From Streptomyces sp. LBL (GTDB lineage Bacteria; Actinomycetota; Actinomycetes; Streptomycetales; Streptomycetaceae): a DNA stretch of 64,000 nucleotides. This document shows, piece after piece, positions 39,810 through 47,838 of this stretch; within the stretch, counting starts at the first letter, position 1, and every line of letters starts with the position of its first letter. A program made the position numbers and the translations under genes. Where the stretch lies: positions 1-64,000 of the forward strand of contig NZ_JARXYX010000045.1 of assembly GCF_029893585.1 (NCBI RefSeq). The letters are read 5' to 3'. Under the pieces are notes generated by a model. The model saw only the letters and a program-made list of their open reading frames with translations. It was not told where the DNA came from and searched no databases.

Positions 39810-41327
39810 ATGGGGTCGGAAGCTGGACCGCGGCAGATCCGCCGCTGGGAGTCGGGAGCACTCGCGCACGCCGTGGCGGACCCCTTCGGCCAGGGCCCCG
39901 TGCCCTGGCTCCGCGGCAACGTGACGTACTTCGACGACACCGGCCAGGTCGTCCCCTGGTACGTGGACCCGGCCCAGCAGTGGCCCACCGGCGAGAACAC
40001 CACCGCGCGCCCCGGAGTCCCGGCCCCCCGAACCGCCGGAGGCCCCCGCTCCGCCGACGACGTGCACCGCCAGATCAAGGGCTTCATCTCCACCGGCGCG
40101 GTCGCGCCGGGAGAGGCCGTCGACTTCCACATCACCGTCGACCCGCCGCAGGAATTCGCCGTCGACATCTACCGCATCGGTCACTACGGCGGTGACGGCG
40201 CCGCCAAGATCACCACCAGCCCCCGCCTGTCCGGCATCGTCCAGCCGCATCCGCTCACCGCCGACCGCACGATCTCCTGTCACCACTGGTGGCTGTCCTG
40301 GCGCCTGCAGATCCCGAGCTACTGGAGCGTCGGCGCGTATGTCGCCGTCCTCACCACGGTGGACGGCCACCGTTCCCACGTCCCCTTCACCGTCCGCCAC
40401 GACGACCCGGCGGACCTGCTCCTCCTGCTGCCCGACGTGACCTGGCAGGCGTACAACCTCTACCCGGAGGACGGCCGCACCGGCGCCAGCTTCTACCACG
40501 CCTGGGACGATGAGGGGAAGCTGCTCGGGGAGGCGGACGCGGCGACGACGGTCTCCTTCGACCGCCCGTACGCGGGTGCCGGGCTGCCCATCCACGTCGG
40601 CCACGCCTACGACTTCATCCGTTTCGCCGAGCGCTACGGCTACGACCTCGCCTACGCCGACGCCCGCGACCTGCACGCCGGTCACATCGACCCCACCCGC
40701 TACCGCGGTCTGGTCTTCCCCGGCCACGACGAGTACTGGTCGGCGAACATGCGCCGCACCGTTCAGCGGGCCCGTGACCACGGCACGTCCCTCGTCTTCC
40801 TCTCCGCCAACACCATGTACTGGCAGGTGGAATTGGCCCCTTCGCCGTCCGGTGTCCCCGACCGTCTGCTCACCTGCCGCAAGCGCAGGGGGCCGGGCAA
40901 GCCCGCGCTGTGGCGGGAGGTCGACCGCCCCGAGCAGCAACTGGTCGGCATCCAGTACGCGGGCCGCGTACCCGAGCCCAGTCCTCTGATCGTCCGCAAC
41001 GCCGACCACTGGTTGTGGGAGGCGACCGGCGCGCACGAGGGCGACGAGATCGAGGGCCTGGTCGCCGGCGAGGCGGACCGCTACTTCCCGCGCGCCCCGC
41101 TGCCCGAGCATGACGAGCGCATCCTGCTCGCCCACTCCCCGTACACCGACGGCGACGGCGTGCTCCGCCACCAGGAGACCTCCCTCTACAGCACCCCCTC
41201 CGGCGCCCTGGTCTTCGCATCCGGGACGTTCGCATGGTCCCCGTCACTGGACCGCGCCGGCCACGTCGACACCCGGGTCCAGCGTGCCACCGCAAACCTC
41301 CTGGACCGCATCTGCAAACGCGACTGA
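39810..41327 (+). CDS. N,N-dimethylformamidase beta-subunit-like protein
   Basis: 505 residues. The domain typical of the dimethylformamidase large subunit C-terminal family covers most of the protein: GDGAAKITTSPRLSG, TWQAYNLYPEDGRTGASFYH, FPGHDEYWSANMRRTVQRAR and SLVFLSANTMYWQVEL. The glutamine-amidotransferase-like fold has conserved H, D and E around GHDEYW. GGGAGGGGAGC precedes ATG 39810. No signal peptide. The natural substrate is not known; amide hydrolysis is inferred. It is upstream of purC by 85 bp. Confidence 0.85.
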   Translation: MGSEAGPRQIRRWESGALAHAVADPFGQGPVPWLRGNVTYFDDTGQVVPWYVDPAQQWPTGENTTARPGVPAPRTAGGPRSADDVHRQIKGFISTGAVAPGEAVDFHITVDPPQEFAVDIYRIGHYGGDGAAKITTSPRLSGIVQPHPLTADRTISCHHWWLSWRLQIPSYWSVGAYVAVLTTVDGHRSHVPFTVRHDDPADLLLLLPDVTWQAYNLYPEDGRTGASFYHAWDDEGKLLGEADAATTVSFDRPYAGAGLPIHVGHAYDFIRFAERYGYDLAYADARDLHAGHIDPTRYRGLVFPGHDEYWSANMRRTVQRARDHGTSLVFLSANTMYWQVELAPSPSGVPDRLLTCRKRRGPGKPALWREVDRPEQQLVGIQYAGRVPEPSPLIVRNADHWLWEATGAHEGDEIEGLVAGEADRYFPRAPLPEHDERILLAHSPYTDGDGVLRHQETSLYSTPSGALVFASGTFAWSPSLDRAGHVDTRVQRATANLLDRICKRD

Positions 41328-41412
41328 GCTCCGTCAGCGCACCCCCACCCCAAGGCCGTTCCTCCGCGTACGGGAGAATCGACCCACTTGCACAGAACCA
41401 CGGGGAGGAACC

Positions 41413-42312
41413 GTGTCCGGATTCGTCGAAAAGCCCGAACCGCTGCAGGTTCCGGGCCTGGTGCATCTGCACACCGGCAAGGTGCGCGACCTGTACCAGA
41501 ACGAGGCGGGCGATCTCGTGATGGTCGCCAGCGACCGCCTCTCCGCCTTCGACTGGGTGCTGCCCAGCGAGATCCCCGACAAGGGCCGTGTCCTCACCCA
41601 GCTCTCCCTGTGGTGGTTCGACCAGCTCGCCGACCTGGTCCCCAACCACGTCCTGAGCACCGAACTGCCCGTCGGCGCCCCCGCCGACTGGGCGGGCCGC
41701 ACCCTCGTCTGCACGTCGCTCCAGATGGTCCCGGTCGAGTGTGTGGCCCGCGGCTACCTCACCGGCTCCGGCCTGCTCGAGTACAAGGAGTCCGGCACGG
41801 TCTGCGGCCTCGCCCTGCCCGAGGGCCTGACCGACGGCAGTGAACTCCCCGCCCCGATCTTCACCCCGGCCACCAAGGCCGCGGTCGGCGAGCACGACGA
41901 GAACGTCTCCTACGAGGAGGTCGCCCGTCAGGTCGGCGCCGACACCGCGGCCCACCTGCGGCAGGCGACCCTCGCCGTGTACGGGCGGGGCCGGGACATC
42001 GCCCGTGACCGGGGGATCATCCTCGCGGACACCAAGTTCGAGTTCGGCTTCCAGGGCGAAACGCTCGTCCTCGCGGACGAGGTCCTCACCCCGGACTCGT
42101 CCCGCTTCTGGCCGGCCGACCAGTGGGAGCCGGGCCGCGCGCAGCCGTCGTACGACAAGCAGTACGTCCGTGACTGGCTGACCTCGCCGGAGTCCGGCTG
42201 GGACCGGAAGAGCGAGCAGCCCCCGCCGCCGCTGCCCGAGCAGGTGGTGGAGGCGACCCGCGCCCGGTACGTGGAGGCGTACGAGCGCCTGACCGGCATG
42301 AGCTGGAGCTAG
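41413..42312 (+). CDS. purC: Phosphoribosylaminoimidazole-succinocarboxamide synthase
   Basis: 299 residues of the SAICAR synthetase fold. It adds aspartate to CAIR, a late step to IMP. Motifs: LHTGKVRDLYQNEAGDLVMV at the start, SDRLSAFDWVLPSEIPDKGR, VECVARGYLTGSG and IILADTKFEFGF. GTG 41413 has GGGGAGGAACC. The stop TAG lies within the CTAG at the end of a MITE, so the last codon (AGC TAG) abuts the transposon repeat. Homologues end near the same length, so the insertion did not visibly truncate the product. Confidence 0.97.
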   Translation: MSGFVEKPEPLQVPGLVHLHTGKVRDLYQNEAGDLVMVASDRLSAFDWVLPSEIPDKGRVLTQLSLWWFDQLADLVPNHVLSTELPVGAPADWAGRTLVCTSLQMVPVECVARGYLTGSGLLEYKESGTVCGLALPEGLTDGSELPAPIFTPATKAAVGEHDENVSYEEVARQVGADTAAHLRQATLAVYGRGRDIARDRGIILADTKFEFGFQGETLVLADEVLTPDSSRFWPADQWEPGRAQPSYDKQYVRDWLTSPESGWDRKSEQPPPPLPEQVVEATRARYVEAYERLTGMSWS

Positions 42313-42546
42313 TGCCGCGACAGGCAATGTTCGCCCCGTCGCGACGCCTGGCACGCTCCCCCACTGCCTTAAGGGCGTGGGAGGTGCCCCCACTCGCCGC
42401 ACCGGGCGAAAGCCCACGTACATCCAGTACGAGGGCTTCCGCCCGGCACGCCGATAGCACGCTCCCCCACTCTCGGCTGCGCTCGAGCGGGGGGACCCCC
42501 ATGACGCCGCTCCTTCTCGGGCAAACATTGCCTGCCGCGGCACTAG
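42309..42546. mobile_element. MITE with 24-28 bp terminal inverted repeats and CTAG duplication
   Basis: Left end TGCCGCGACAGGCAATGTTC plus GCCC and right end GGGC plus AAACATTGCCTGCCGCGGCA are inverted with three mismatches. Both are flanked by CTAG (42309-42312 and 42543-42546). The 230-bp body has no gene but contains hairpins, including GGGCGAAAGCCC and the repeat at 42463-42503. CTAG target sites are used by some IS5-group elements; the parent element is not in the window. Confidence 0.82.
42463..42503. repeat. Streptomyces palindromic repeat
   Basis: TCCCCCACTCTCGGCTGCGC and the following TCGAGCGGGGGGACCCCC form a hairpin. It is the same element found translated inside the helicase-associated gene at 29861-29901. 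Confidence 0.85.
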
Positions 42547-42556
42547 CCACACGCAA

Positions 42557-42580
42557 GGGACCCCGGCCGGCCGGGGTCCC
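42557..42580. terminator. Terminator after purC/MITE
   Basis: GGGACCCCGGCC and GGCCGGGGTCCC pair perfectly with no loop bases to spare. It probably ends purC transcription. Confidence 0.7.
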
Positions 42581-42603
42581 TCACGAGCTGGACCAGGCGG
42601 CAC

Positions 42604-42638
42604 GAGAAGACCCCGGTCATGATGACCGGGGTCTTCTC
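42604..42638 (-). terminator. Terminator after tRNA-Gly(GCC)
   Basis: GAGAAGACCCCGGTCAT pairs with ATGACCGGGGTCTTCTC directly downstream of the tRNA on the minus strand. Confidence 0.8.
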
Positions 42639-42644
42639 CACAAG

Positions 42645-42717
42645 AGCGGACGACCAGGTTCGAACTGGCGACCTCAACCTTGGCAAGGTTGCGCTCTACC
42701 AACTGAGCTACGTCCGC
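42645..42717 (-). tRNA. tRNA-Gly(GCC), copy 1
   Basis: Minus-strand cloverleaf: acceptor GCGGACG/CGTCCGC, D-loop AGTTGGTA, anticodon loop TTGCCAA (GCC), T-loop GTTCGAACC, discriminator T. CCA is not encoded. The sequence equals the copy at 46818-46890. Confidence 0.95.
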
Positions 42718-42740
42718 AGTGCGCCGTGGCGCGAGAGCAA

Positions 42741-43355
42741 CTATACCCAACCTCGCTCCCGTGCGAGCCGCACCGCCGCGTGCCGGTTCTCCGCCCCGAG
42801 TTTCGAGACGGCCGACGACAGATAGTTCCGCACGGTCCCCTGCGACAGCGCGGCCCGCTCGGCGATCTCCGCGACGGGCGCCCCGTCGGCGGCGAGCTCC
42901 AGCACCTCCGCCTCCCGCCCGGTCAGCGGGGAGTCCCCGGCGGAGATCGCGTCGGCGGCCAACTCGGGGTCGACATACCGGTTTCCCGCGTGGACCGTGC
43001 GGATGATCTCCGCGAGTCGCTGGGCGCTGACCGTCTTGGACACGAATCCCCGCACCCCCGCCTCCAGGGCCCGCTTCAGATGCCCCGGTCGCCCGTGACT
43101 GGTCACGATCAGAACCCGGCAGTCGGGCAGCTCGGTCCGCAGTGATGTGGCGACCCTCACACCGTCCGCGCCGGGCATCTGCAGATCGAGTACGGCGACG
43201 TCGACCTGGTGCGCGAGCGCCATCGCCAGGGCTTCCGGCCCGGTGGCCGCCTCGGCCACGATCAGCAGATCCTCCTCCAGGGACAGCAGCGCCGTGAGCG
43301 CACCCCGGATCAGATGTTCGTCGTCGGCGAGCAGCAGCCGTACCGGAGTCGTCAC
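42741..43355 (-). CDS. NarL/LuxR-type response regulator
   Basis: 204 residues. The receiver domain has the acidic pair (LLADDEHLI), phospho-acceptor Asp in VAVLDLQMPG (D56), Thr/Ser in LIVTSHG and Lys in FVSKTVS. The C-terminal LuxR helix-turn-helix is LTGREAEVLELAADGAPVAE with SQGTVRNYLSSAVSKLG. GTG 43355 overlaps the kinase stop (GTGA). Last gene of a four-gene ABC/kinase operon, so it likely controls that exporter in response to envelope or antibiotic stress (inference). Confidence 0.93.
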   Translation of the reverse strand: MTTPVRLLLADDEHLIRGALTALLSLEEDLLIVAEAATGPEALAMALAHQVDVAVLDLQMPGADGVRVATSLRTELPDCRVLIVTSHGRPGHLKRALEAGVRGFVSKTVSAQRLAEIIRTVHAGNRYVDPELAADAISAGDSPLTGREAEVLELAADGAPVAEIAERAALSQGTVRNYLSSAVSKLGAENRHAAVRLARERGWV

Positions 43356-44833
43356 GACACGACCTCCGCGTCGACCCCGGCGTCGACCTCGACCGTGCTC
43401 AACGGCACCTCCGCGACCACCCGGAACACGCCCCCGTCGACGAACCCGGCCTCCAACGTCCCGTCCACCGCCGCCAGCCGCTCCCGCAACCCCGCGAGTC
43501 CCGACCCTCCGCTCCCACCGGAGGACCGCACCCCGTCGTTCTCCACGGTCAGCACCGCCCGCGCTGCCACCGTCCCCCGTGCCATTGCCTTCCTTGCCAC
43601 CGCCTGCCCTGCCACCGTCTGCCCTGTCACCGCACCCCCGTTCCCGACCTGCTCTTCGGCCGCCCGCGTTGCCACCGTCTGCCCTGTCACCGCACCCCCG
43701 TTCCCGACCTGCTCTTCGGCCGCCTGCCCTGCCACCGTCTGCCCTGTCACCGCACCCCCGTTCCCGACCTGCCCCTCGGTCACCCGCACCGCCACCGTGC
43801 ACCGCTCCGCATCCCCGTGCCGCAGGACATTGGTGGTGGCCTCCCGCACCACCCACCCGAGCGCCGACTGCACCTCGGCCGGCAGCCCGGACACCGCGCC
43901 GCCGGTCACCTCGCACCGGATCCCCGCAGCCGTCAACACCCCCTTCGCGCCGGCGAGTTCGACTTCGAGGTCGGCTTCCCGATATCCCCGTACGACATCC
44001 CGCACCTCGCGCTGCGACTCCCGCGCGATGCGCTGCACCTCGATCATCTGCTCCACGGCCTCGGGCCGGCCGCGCCGCGCCAGCTGTGCGGCCAGCTCGC
44101 TCTTCAGTGCGATCACGGCCAGGTTCCGCCCCATCACGTCATGCAGATCGCGCCCGAAGCGGAGCCGTTCCTCGGCGACGGCGAGCCGGGCGCGGGTCTC
44201 GCGGGCCTCGTCGAGTTCGTAGACGGCGTCGAGGAGCCAGACGGAGAAGGCCGAGGTGATGGCGAGGAACCCGGCGCCGGCCAGCACGCTCAGCGCGATG
44301 ACCAGCGTGGCGGGGCCGGGCAGGCCGATGGGGAACGCCACGAGCCCCGAGCCGGCCGCGAAGCCCGCCACGACCGCGAAGACCCGCCGCCGACGGCGGA
44401 CGCCGAGGGCGATGATGCCGGCGCCGAAGACGAGCACGGTCACGAAGACCCCGGCCGCCGCGCTTTCGACGCCGTCACCCTCCGGGCCGCGCTCGGCGAT
44501 CCCGATGGCCGCCACGGCGATCACCGCGGTGACGGAGCCGAGGGTCCACAGCATCCTGACCGGTTGCTCACGTCGGCCGCGCGTCCAGTCCAGCGCCGCT
44601 GACACGGTCATGGCACAGACGACGCCGTGCACGCACACCATCAGTGCCAGCCAGCCCGTCGGCCAGGTCGCCGGCCCCGCCCCCACAAGTCCGAGGACCA
44701 GCGGCCCGACGGAGACGACCTCGGTCAGCGTGAAGAAGTGGAAGCACCACCGTGTGTACGTTTCCACCTTCGCCGGAGTGCTCTTGTCCCGCCACCACCG
44801 CGCCGGCCCGCGCACCTGGTTCCCCCCGTCCAT
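43352..44833 (-). CDS. HisKA_3-type sensor histidine kinase with repeat expansion
   Basis: 493 residues. About six membrane helices in the first 190 residues lead to the dimerisation helix with phospho-His in RFGRDLHDVMGRNLAVIALK and an HATPase domain (N-box VVREATTNVLRHGD; later VLTVENDGV and SGLAGLRERL). Between N-box and G1 box lie three tandem copies of a 20-residue unit (VGNGGAVTGQTVA core) from a 60-bp DNA repeat (43605-43785). This is roughly where a short strand-loop would be. ATG 44833 overlaps the permease stop. It pairs with the response regulator downstream. Confidence 0.92.
   Translation of the reverse strand: MDGGNQVRGPARWWRDKSTPAKVETYTRWCFHFFTLTEVVSVGPLVLGLVGAGPATWPTGWLALMVCVHGVVCAMTVSAALDWTRGRREQPVRMLWTLGSVTAVIAVAAIGIAERGPEGDGVESAAAGVFVTVLVFGAGIIALGVRRRRRVFAVVAGFAAGSGLVAFPIGLPGPATLVIALSVLAGAGFLAITSAFSVWLLDAVYELDEARETRARLAVAEERLRFGRDLHDVMGRNLAVIALKSELAAQLARRGRPEAVEQMIEVQRIARESQREVRDVVRGYREADLEVELAGAKGVLTAAGIRCEVTGGAVSGLPAEVQSALGWVVREATTNVLRHGDAERCTVAVRVTEGQVGNGGAVTGQTVAGQAAEEQVGNGGAVTGQTVATRAAEEQVGNGGAVTGQTVAGQAVARKAMARGTVAARAVLTVENDGVRSSGGSGGSGLAGLRERLAAVDGTLEAGFVDGGVFRVVAEVPLSTVEVDAGVDAEVVS
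43605..43785. repeat. 60-bp tandem repeat in the kinase ATPase domain
   Basis: Two full copies (43621-43680, 43681-43740), a third partial copy and a partial leading copy share GCCCTGTCACCGCACCCCCG and TTCCCGACCTGCTCTTCGGC. Only a few bases differ between copies, so the expansion is recent. Confidence 0.92.
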
Positions 44834-45609
44834 CAGCGCCGCGGCTCCCACCGGAACCACCGCCGTACAGCAAACACGCCGAAGGCGGTCCAGGCCAGCG
44901 CCGTCACCACCGGGCCCACCGCCTCGTACAGCGACAGCTCACCCGTCCAGCCACCGCGCACGAGCGTGATCACCGGTGACAGCGGCAGCAGTTCGAGCAT
45001 GGGTGCCACCCGATCCGGCATCAACTCCAGCGGCACCATGACCCCGGAGCCCGCCATGGAGACCATCAGCAGCGGCATCGAGGTGACCTGGGCACTCTCC
45101 ACGGTACGGGTGAAGCTCGCGGTGACGGCGGCCAGCGCCGCACACATCACCAGCCCCGACACCACCCCGATCACCGCGAGTTGGGGAGCCTTCGGCGCAG
45201 GAACGTCGAGCAGGGCCGTACAGCCCACCGCCAGGATCAGGGACTGCACCAGCCCGGTGACGACGGCCGGGAGCGCCGCCCCCGCCAAAATCTCCTGGTC
45301 CCGTGGCTCGCCCGTACGCAGCCGCTTGAGGACGAGTTCCTCGCGCCGCCCGACGAAGACGCCCACGAGCGCCGTGTACACGGCGAACAGCAGCGAGAAC
45401 CCAATGGCCCCGGGCAGTAGCACTTGGCCGAGGCTCAGCCCCGAGCCCTTGAAGTCCATGCCGTCGAGCACCGAGCGGGCGGTGAGCGGCATTACCAGCG
45501 GCACGAACACCGCCGTGACGATCATGCCCTTGCTCCGTCCGAACAGCGTCAGCTCGGCCCGCGCGAGCGCCGCGACGCGCCCCGCCGGGGTGGTGACCGC
45601 CTCGCTCAT
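44833..45609 (-). CDS. ABC-2-type transporter permease
   Basis: 258 residues with six predicted helices. The start VAALARAELTLFGRSKGMIV is typical of ABC-2 permeases, and a late GSGVMVPLELMPDRVAPMLE loop precedes the last helices. ATG 45609 overlaps the ATPase stop, and the stop overlaps the kinase ATG. With the ATPase it would form a drug or lipid exporter. The substrate is unknown. Confidence 0.9.
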   Translation of the reverse strand: MSEAVTTPAGRVAALARAELTLFGRSKGMIVTAVFVPLVMPLTARSVLDGMDFKGSGLSLGQVLLPGAIGFSLLFAVYTALVGVFVGRREELVLKRLRTGEPRDQEILAGAALPAVVTGLVQSLILAVGCTALLDVPAPKAPQLAVIGVVSGLVMCAALAAVTASFTRTVESAQVTSMPLLMVSMAGSGVMVPLELMPDRVAPMLELLPLSPVITLVRGGWTGELSLYEAVGPVVTALAWTAFGVFAVRRWFRWEPRR

Positions 45610-46607
45610 GCCGCGTACTCCTCGTCCTTTGTGTCTTCTGCGTCCTTTGTGTCTTCTGCGAACTTCTCAGCCGTCTCCGAAGAGGCCTCGTGGGCGATCC
45701 TCAGGAACGCCTCCTCCAGCGAGGCCGACCGCACATCCAGCCGCCGCAGCTCGACCCCGGCCCGCTCGGCCCACCCCAACACCCCGGTGGCCGCCCGTTG
45801 GAGCTCCCGCGTCCGCAGCCGTACGACGTTCCCCTCGACCTCGTGTCCGACCACCCCCAGCTCACCGAGCGGCGGCAGGTCGCCCACGAAGTAGCCGGCG
45901 GGCAGTTCGAAGGAGATCCGGGAGGGCTGCGCGGCGGTCACCTCGGCCGGTGTCCCGGCGGCCGCGATCCGCCCCTCGTGCAGGATGGCCAGCCGGTCGG
46001 CGAGGCCCTCGGCCTCCTCCAGGTAGTGCGTGGTCAGCAGCACCGTCGTACCACCGTCGCGCAGCGCCCGTACCAACTCCCAGGTCTCCCGGCGCCCTTC
46101 GGCGTCCAGTCCGGTCGTCGGCTCGTCCAGGAACAGCACCTCGGGCCGGCCGAGCAGCGCGAGTGCCAGATCCAGGCGCCGCCGCTCACCCCCGGACAAC
46201 TGCTTGACGCGTACGTCGACCCGCCGCTCCAGACCGACCAGCGCCAGCGCCTCCCGCGGCGGACGTGCCCCGCTCACACAGCCCGCCCACATGCGCGTGG
46301 TCTCCGCGACGGTCAGCTCGGACGGAAAGCCACCCTCCTGCAACATCACCCCGGTCCGCGGGCGTACGACGTCCCGTTCGGCGTGGGGATCCTGCCCGAG
46401 GATCCGCACCCGGCCCCCGGCCGGCCGGGCAAGCCCCTCCAGCAGTTCGACGGTGGACGTCTTTCCGGCGCCGTTGGTGCCGAGCAGCGCGAATACCTCG
46501 CCGCTGCGAACGGAGAAGGTGATGCCGCGCACCGCCTCGAACCCGCCCCTGTACACACGCCGGAGGTCAGTGACCTCAATCACGTGTTCGTGTTCGTTGG
46601 TTTCCAT
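45606..46607 (-). CDS. ABC transporter ATP-binding protein (DrrA type)
   Basis: 333 residues from ATG 46607 (GAAGG upstream). Walker A LLGTNGAGKTST near residue 43, Q-loop GVMLQEGGF, signature VKQLSGGERRRLDLALALLG, Walker B VLFLDEPTTGLD and H-loop LLTTHYLEE. The C-terminal DUF4162-like domain (LPPLGELGVVGHEVEGNVVR) is that of DrrA-type drug exporters. The last residues are an EDTKDAEDTKD repeat from an 18-bp DNA unit. First gene of the operon; the promoter lies upstream near the dyad at 46742-46769. Confidence 0.93.
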   Translation of the reverse strand: METNEHEHVIEVTDLRRVYRGGFEAVRGITFSVRSGEVFALLGTNGAGKTSTVELLEGLARPAGGRVRILGQDPHAERDVVRPRTGVMLQEGGFPSELTVAETTRMWAGCVSGARPPREALALVGLERRVDVRVKQLSGGERRRLDLALALLGRPEVLFLDEPTTGLDAEGRRETWELVRALRDGGTTVLLTTHYLEEAEGLADRLAILHEGRIAAAGTPAEVTAAQPSRISFELPAGYFVGDLPPLGELGVVGHEVEGNVVRLRTRELQRAATGVLGWAERAGVELRRLDVRSASLEEAFLRIAHEASSETAEKFAEDTKDAEDTKDEEYAA

Positions 46608-46741
46608 GCCTTCAGCGTCCCGGCACCACGGGTCCGGCATCAGTGCGCGATGTCATCAGTCGGCATGACAAATGTCAGACGGAGGAACGGGGGCGCGGAC
46701 ATGCAGGAAGCGGACGCGCGGGCATGCAGTCCCGTACGTCG

Positions 46742-46769
46742 TGGCTACGTCGTGGCTACGACGTAGCCA
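46742..46769. promoter_or_regulatory. 11-bp inverted repeat upstream of the ABC operon
   Basis: TGGCTACGTCG and CGACGTAGCCA are exact complements six bases apart, overlapping a GTCGTGGCTAC tandem repeat. At 135 bp before the ATPase start it may be the response regulator's binding site, or a transcription hairpin. Confidence 0.4.
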
Positions 46770-46784
46770 GGTGGGCATGGAAAA

Positions 46785-46807
46785 ACCCCGGTCCAGTGGA
46801 CCGGGGT
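46785..46807 (-). terminator. Terminator after second tRNA-Gly(GCC)
   Basis: ACCCCGGTCC and GGACCGGGGT pair around AGT, with AAAAA on the plus strand giving a T run on the minus strand. Confidence 0.85.
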
Positions 46808-46817
46808 CTCATTCCCG

Positions 46818-46890
46818 AGCGGACGACCAGGTTCGAACTGGCGACCTCAACCTTGGCAAGGTTGCGCTCTACCAACTGAGCTACGTCCGC
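46818..46890 (-). tRNA. tRNA-Gly(GCC), copy 2
   Basis: The sequence matches the tRNA-Gly(GCC) at 42645-42717, same strand. The pair flanks the ABC/two-component operon as direct repeats. Confidence 0.95.
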
Positions 46891-46970
46891 ATTGCCTCCG
46901 ATCGGCTCTCACCGACCGGCGCGAACACCAGCCTACCTGATCCACAACTGTGGCTGGGTCGGCGGTGTAG

Positions 46971-47042
46971 AGCGGGTGACAGGAATTGCACACTGCGCCT
47001 TCCCCCTGGAAGGGGGATGTTCTACTACTGAACTACACCCGC
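46971..47042 (-). tRNA. tRNA-Gly(TCC) with atypical T arm
   Basis: Acceptor GCGGGTG/CACCCGC, D arm GTTC...GAAC, anticodon stem TCCCC/GGGGA and loop CTTCCAG (anticodon TCC), discriminator T. The T arm reads GCAGTGTGCAATTCCTGT: a standard form would be GCAGGTTCAATTCCTGT, so the TTC of the T-loop is replaced by TGTG and one base is added. Confidence 0.85.
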
Positions 47043-47169
47043 ATGTACTCCGTTGGGCTGGGCTTTTTCGGCCTCGCCCCTCGGCGTGCTCCAGACTCTA
47101 GCTGACCAGGTGGGGTGCAACGCAAGTCGGTTGTCCCGAGGGGCGGGTGACCGGTCGTCGGCCCCTGGC

Positions 47170-47487
47170 TCACTGGGCGGCGGTGAACGCCTCGTACACC
47201 TTCTTCGGGATGCGTCCGCGGGCCGGGACGTCCATCTTGTTGGCCTGGGCCCAGGCCCTGACGGCCGCCGGGTCGGGTGCGACCTCCGTCTGCCGGTACG
47301 TCTTGCCCGACCTCGACCGCTTGCGGCCGGCGTCCACGTACGGCTCGAGCGCCTTACGCAGTTTCTTGGCATTGACCTGGTTCAGGTCGATCTCGTACGA
47401 CTTGCCGTCGAGTCCGAAGGCGATCGTTTCCGCCGCTTCCGAGCCGTCGATGTCGTCAAAGAGAGTGACCACGACCTTCTGCGCCAC
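47170..47487 (-). CDS. lsrL: Lsr2-family nucleoid protein (LsrL type)
   Basis: 105 residues. The N-terminal dimerisation domain (VVVTLFDDIDGSEAAETIAF) and the C-terminal DNA-binding helices with the minor-groove RGR motif (PARGRIPKKVYEAF) are complete, joined by a basic linker (GRKRSRSGKTYRQ). It is an H-NS-like silencer that coats AT-rich, often foreign DNA. Position next to purSQL matches the second Streptomyces Lsr2 paralogue (LsrL). GTG 47487 has AAGGGA. Island DNA in this window is a natural target (inference). Confidence 0.93.
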   Translation of the reverse strand: MAQKVVVTLFDDIDGSEAAETIAFGLDGKSYEIDLNQVNAKKLRKALEPYVDAGRKRSRSGKTYRQTEVAPDPAAVRAWAQANKMDVPARGRIPKKVYEAFTAAQ

Positions 47488-47838
47488 GAATATCGGTCCC
47501 TTCGTGCGACACCTCTGCGATGACGTGCCAAGACGTCTGGGAGATGCCGACTGTTCGCTTGTTAATGGGCAAAGTATCGGCTATTGCTAATTCATTTGTA
47601 CAGTGCCCGGCATTGCAATGTGAAGCCCGACTAAATCTGCCCGCGTGTCTCCGGCGCAATACCTGTCGTGCATCGATCCTGGATCTTTCCCTGAACTTTT
47701 CGTGAAGGCACCCCTCCGGCCCCTGATCGTGATGGCCGTCACGTAGATTCCTACAACTCTACCCGCGTAGAAATTTTGTCCGGGTAGTCTGAAGACACCT
47801 GCAGGAACCTGCTCAGCACCACAACACCGGGAGTGCCA
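47488..47838. other. Divergent lsrL-purS control region
   Basis: 351 bp, lower in GC, with no gene. Left part holds lsrL promoter sequence including a CATTGCAATG palindrome. The right part contains the dyad at 47758-47787 ahead of purS. Confidence 0.5.
47758..47787. promoter_or_regulatory. Candidate purine operator upstream of purS
   Basis: TCTAC-CCGC-GTAGA is a 14-bp near-palindrome, and its CTACCCG is matched by an inverted CGGGTAG at 47781-47787. It lies about 50 bp before purS. Confidence 0.45.

Noticed and set aside
41334..41714. Minus-strand frame overlapping the purC start
   Set aside because: Antisense shadow of purC.
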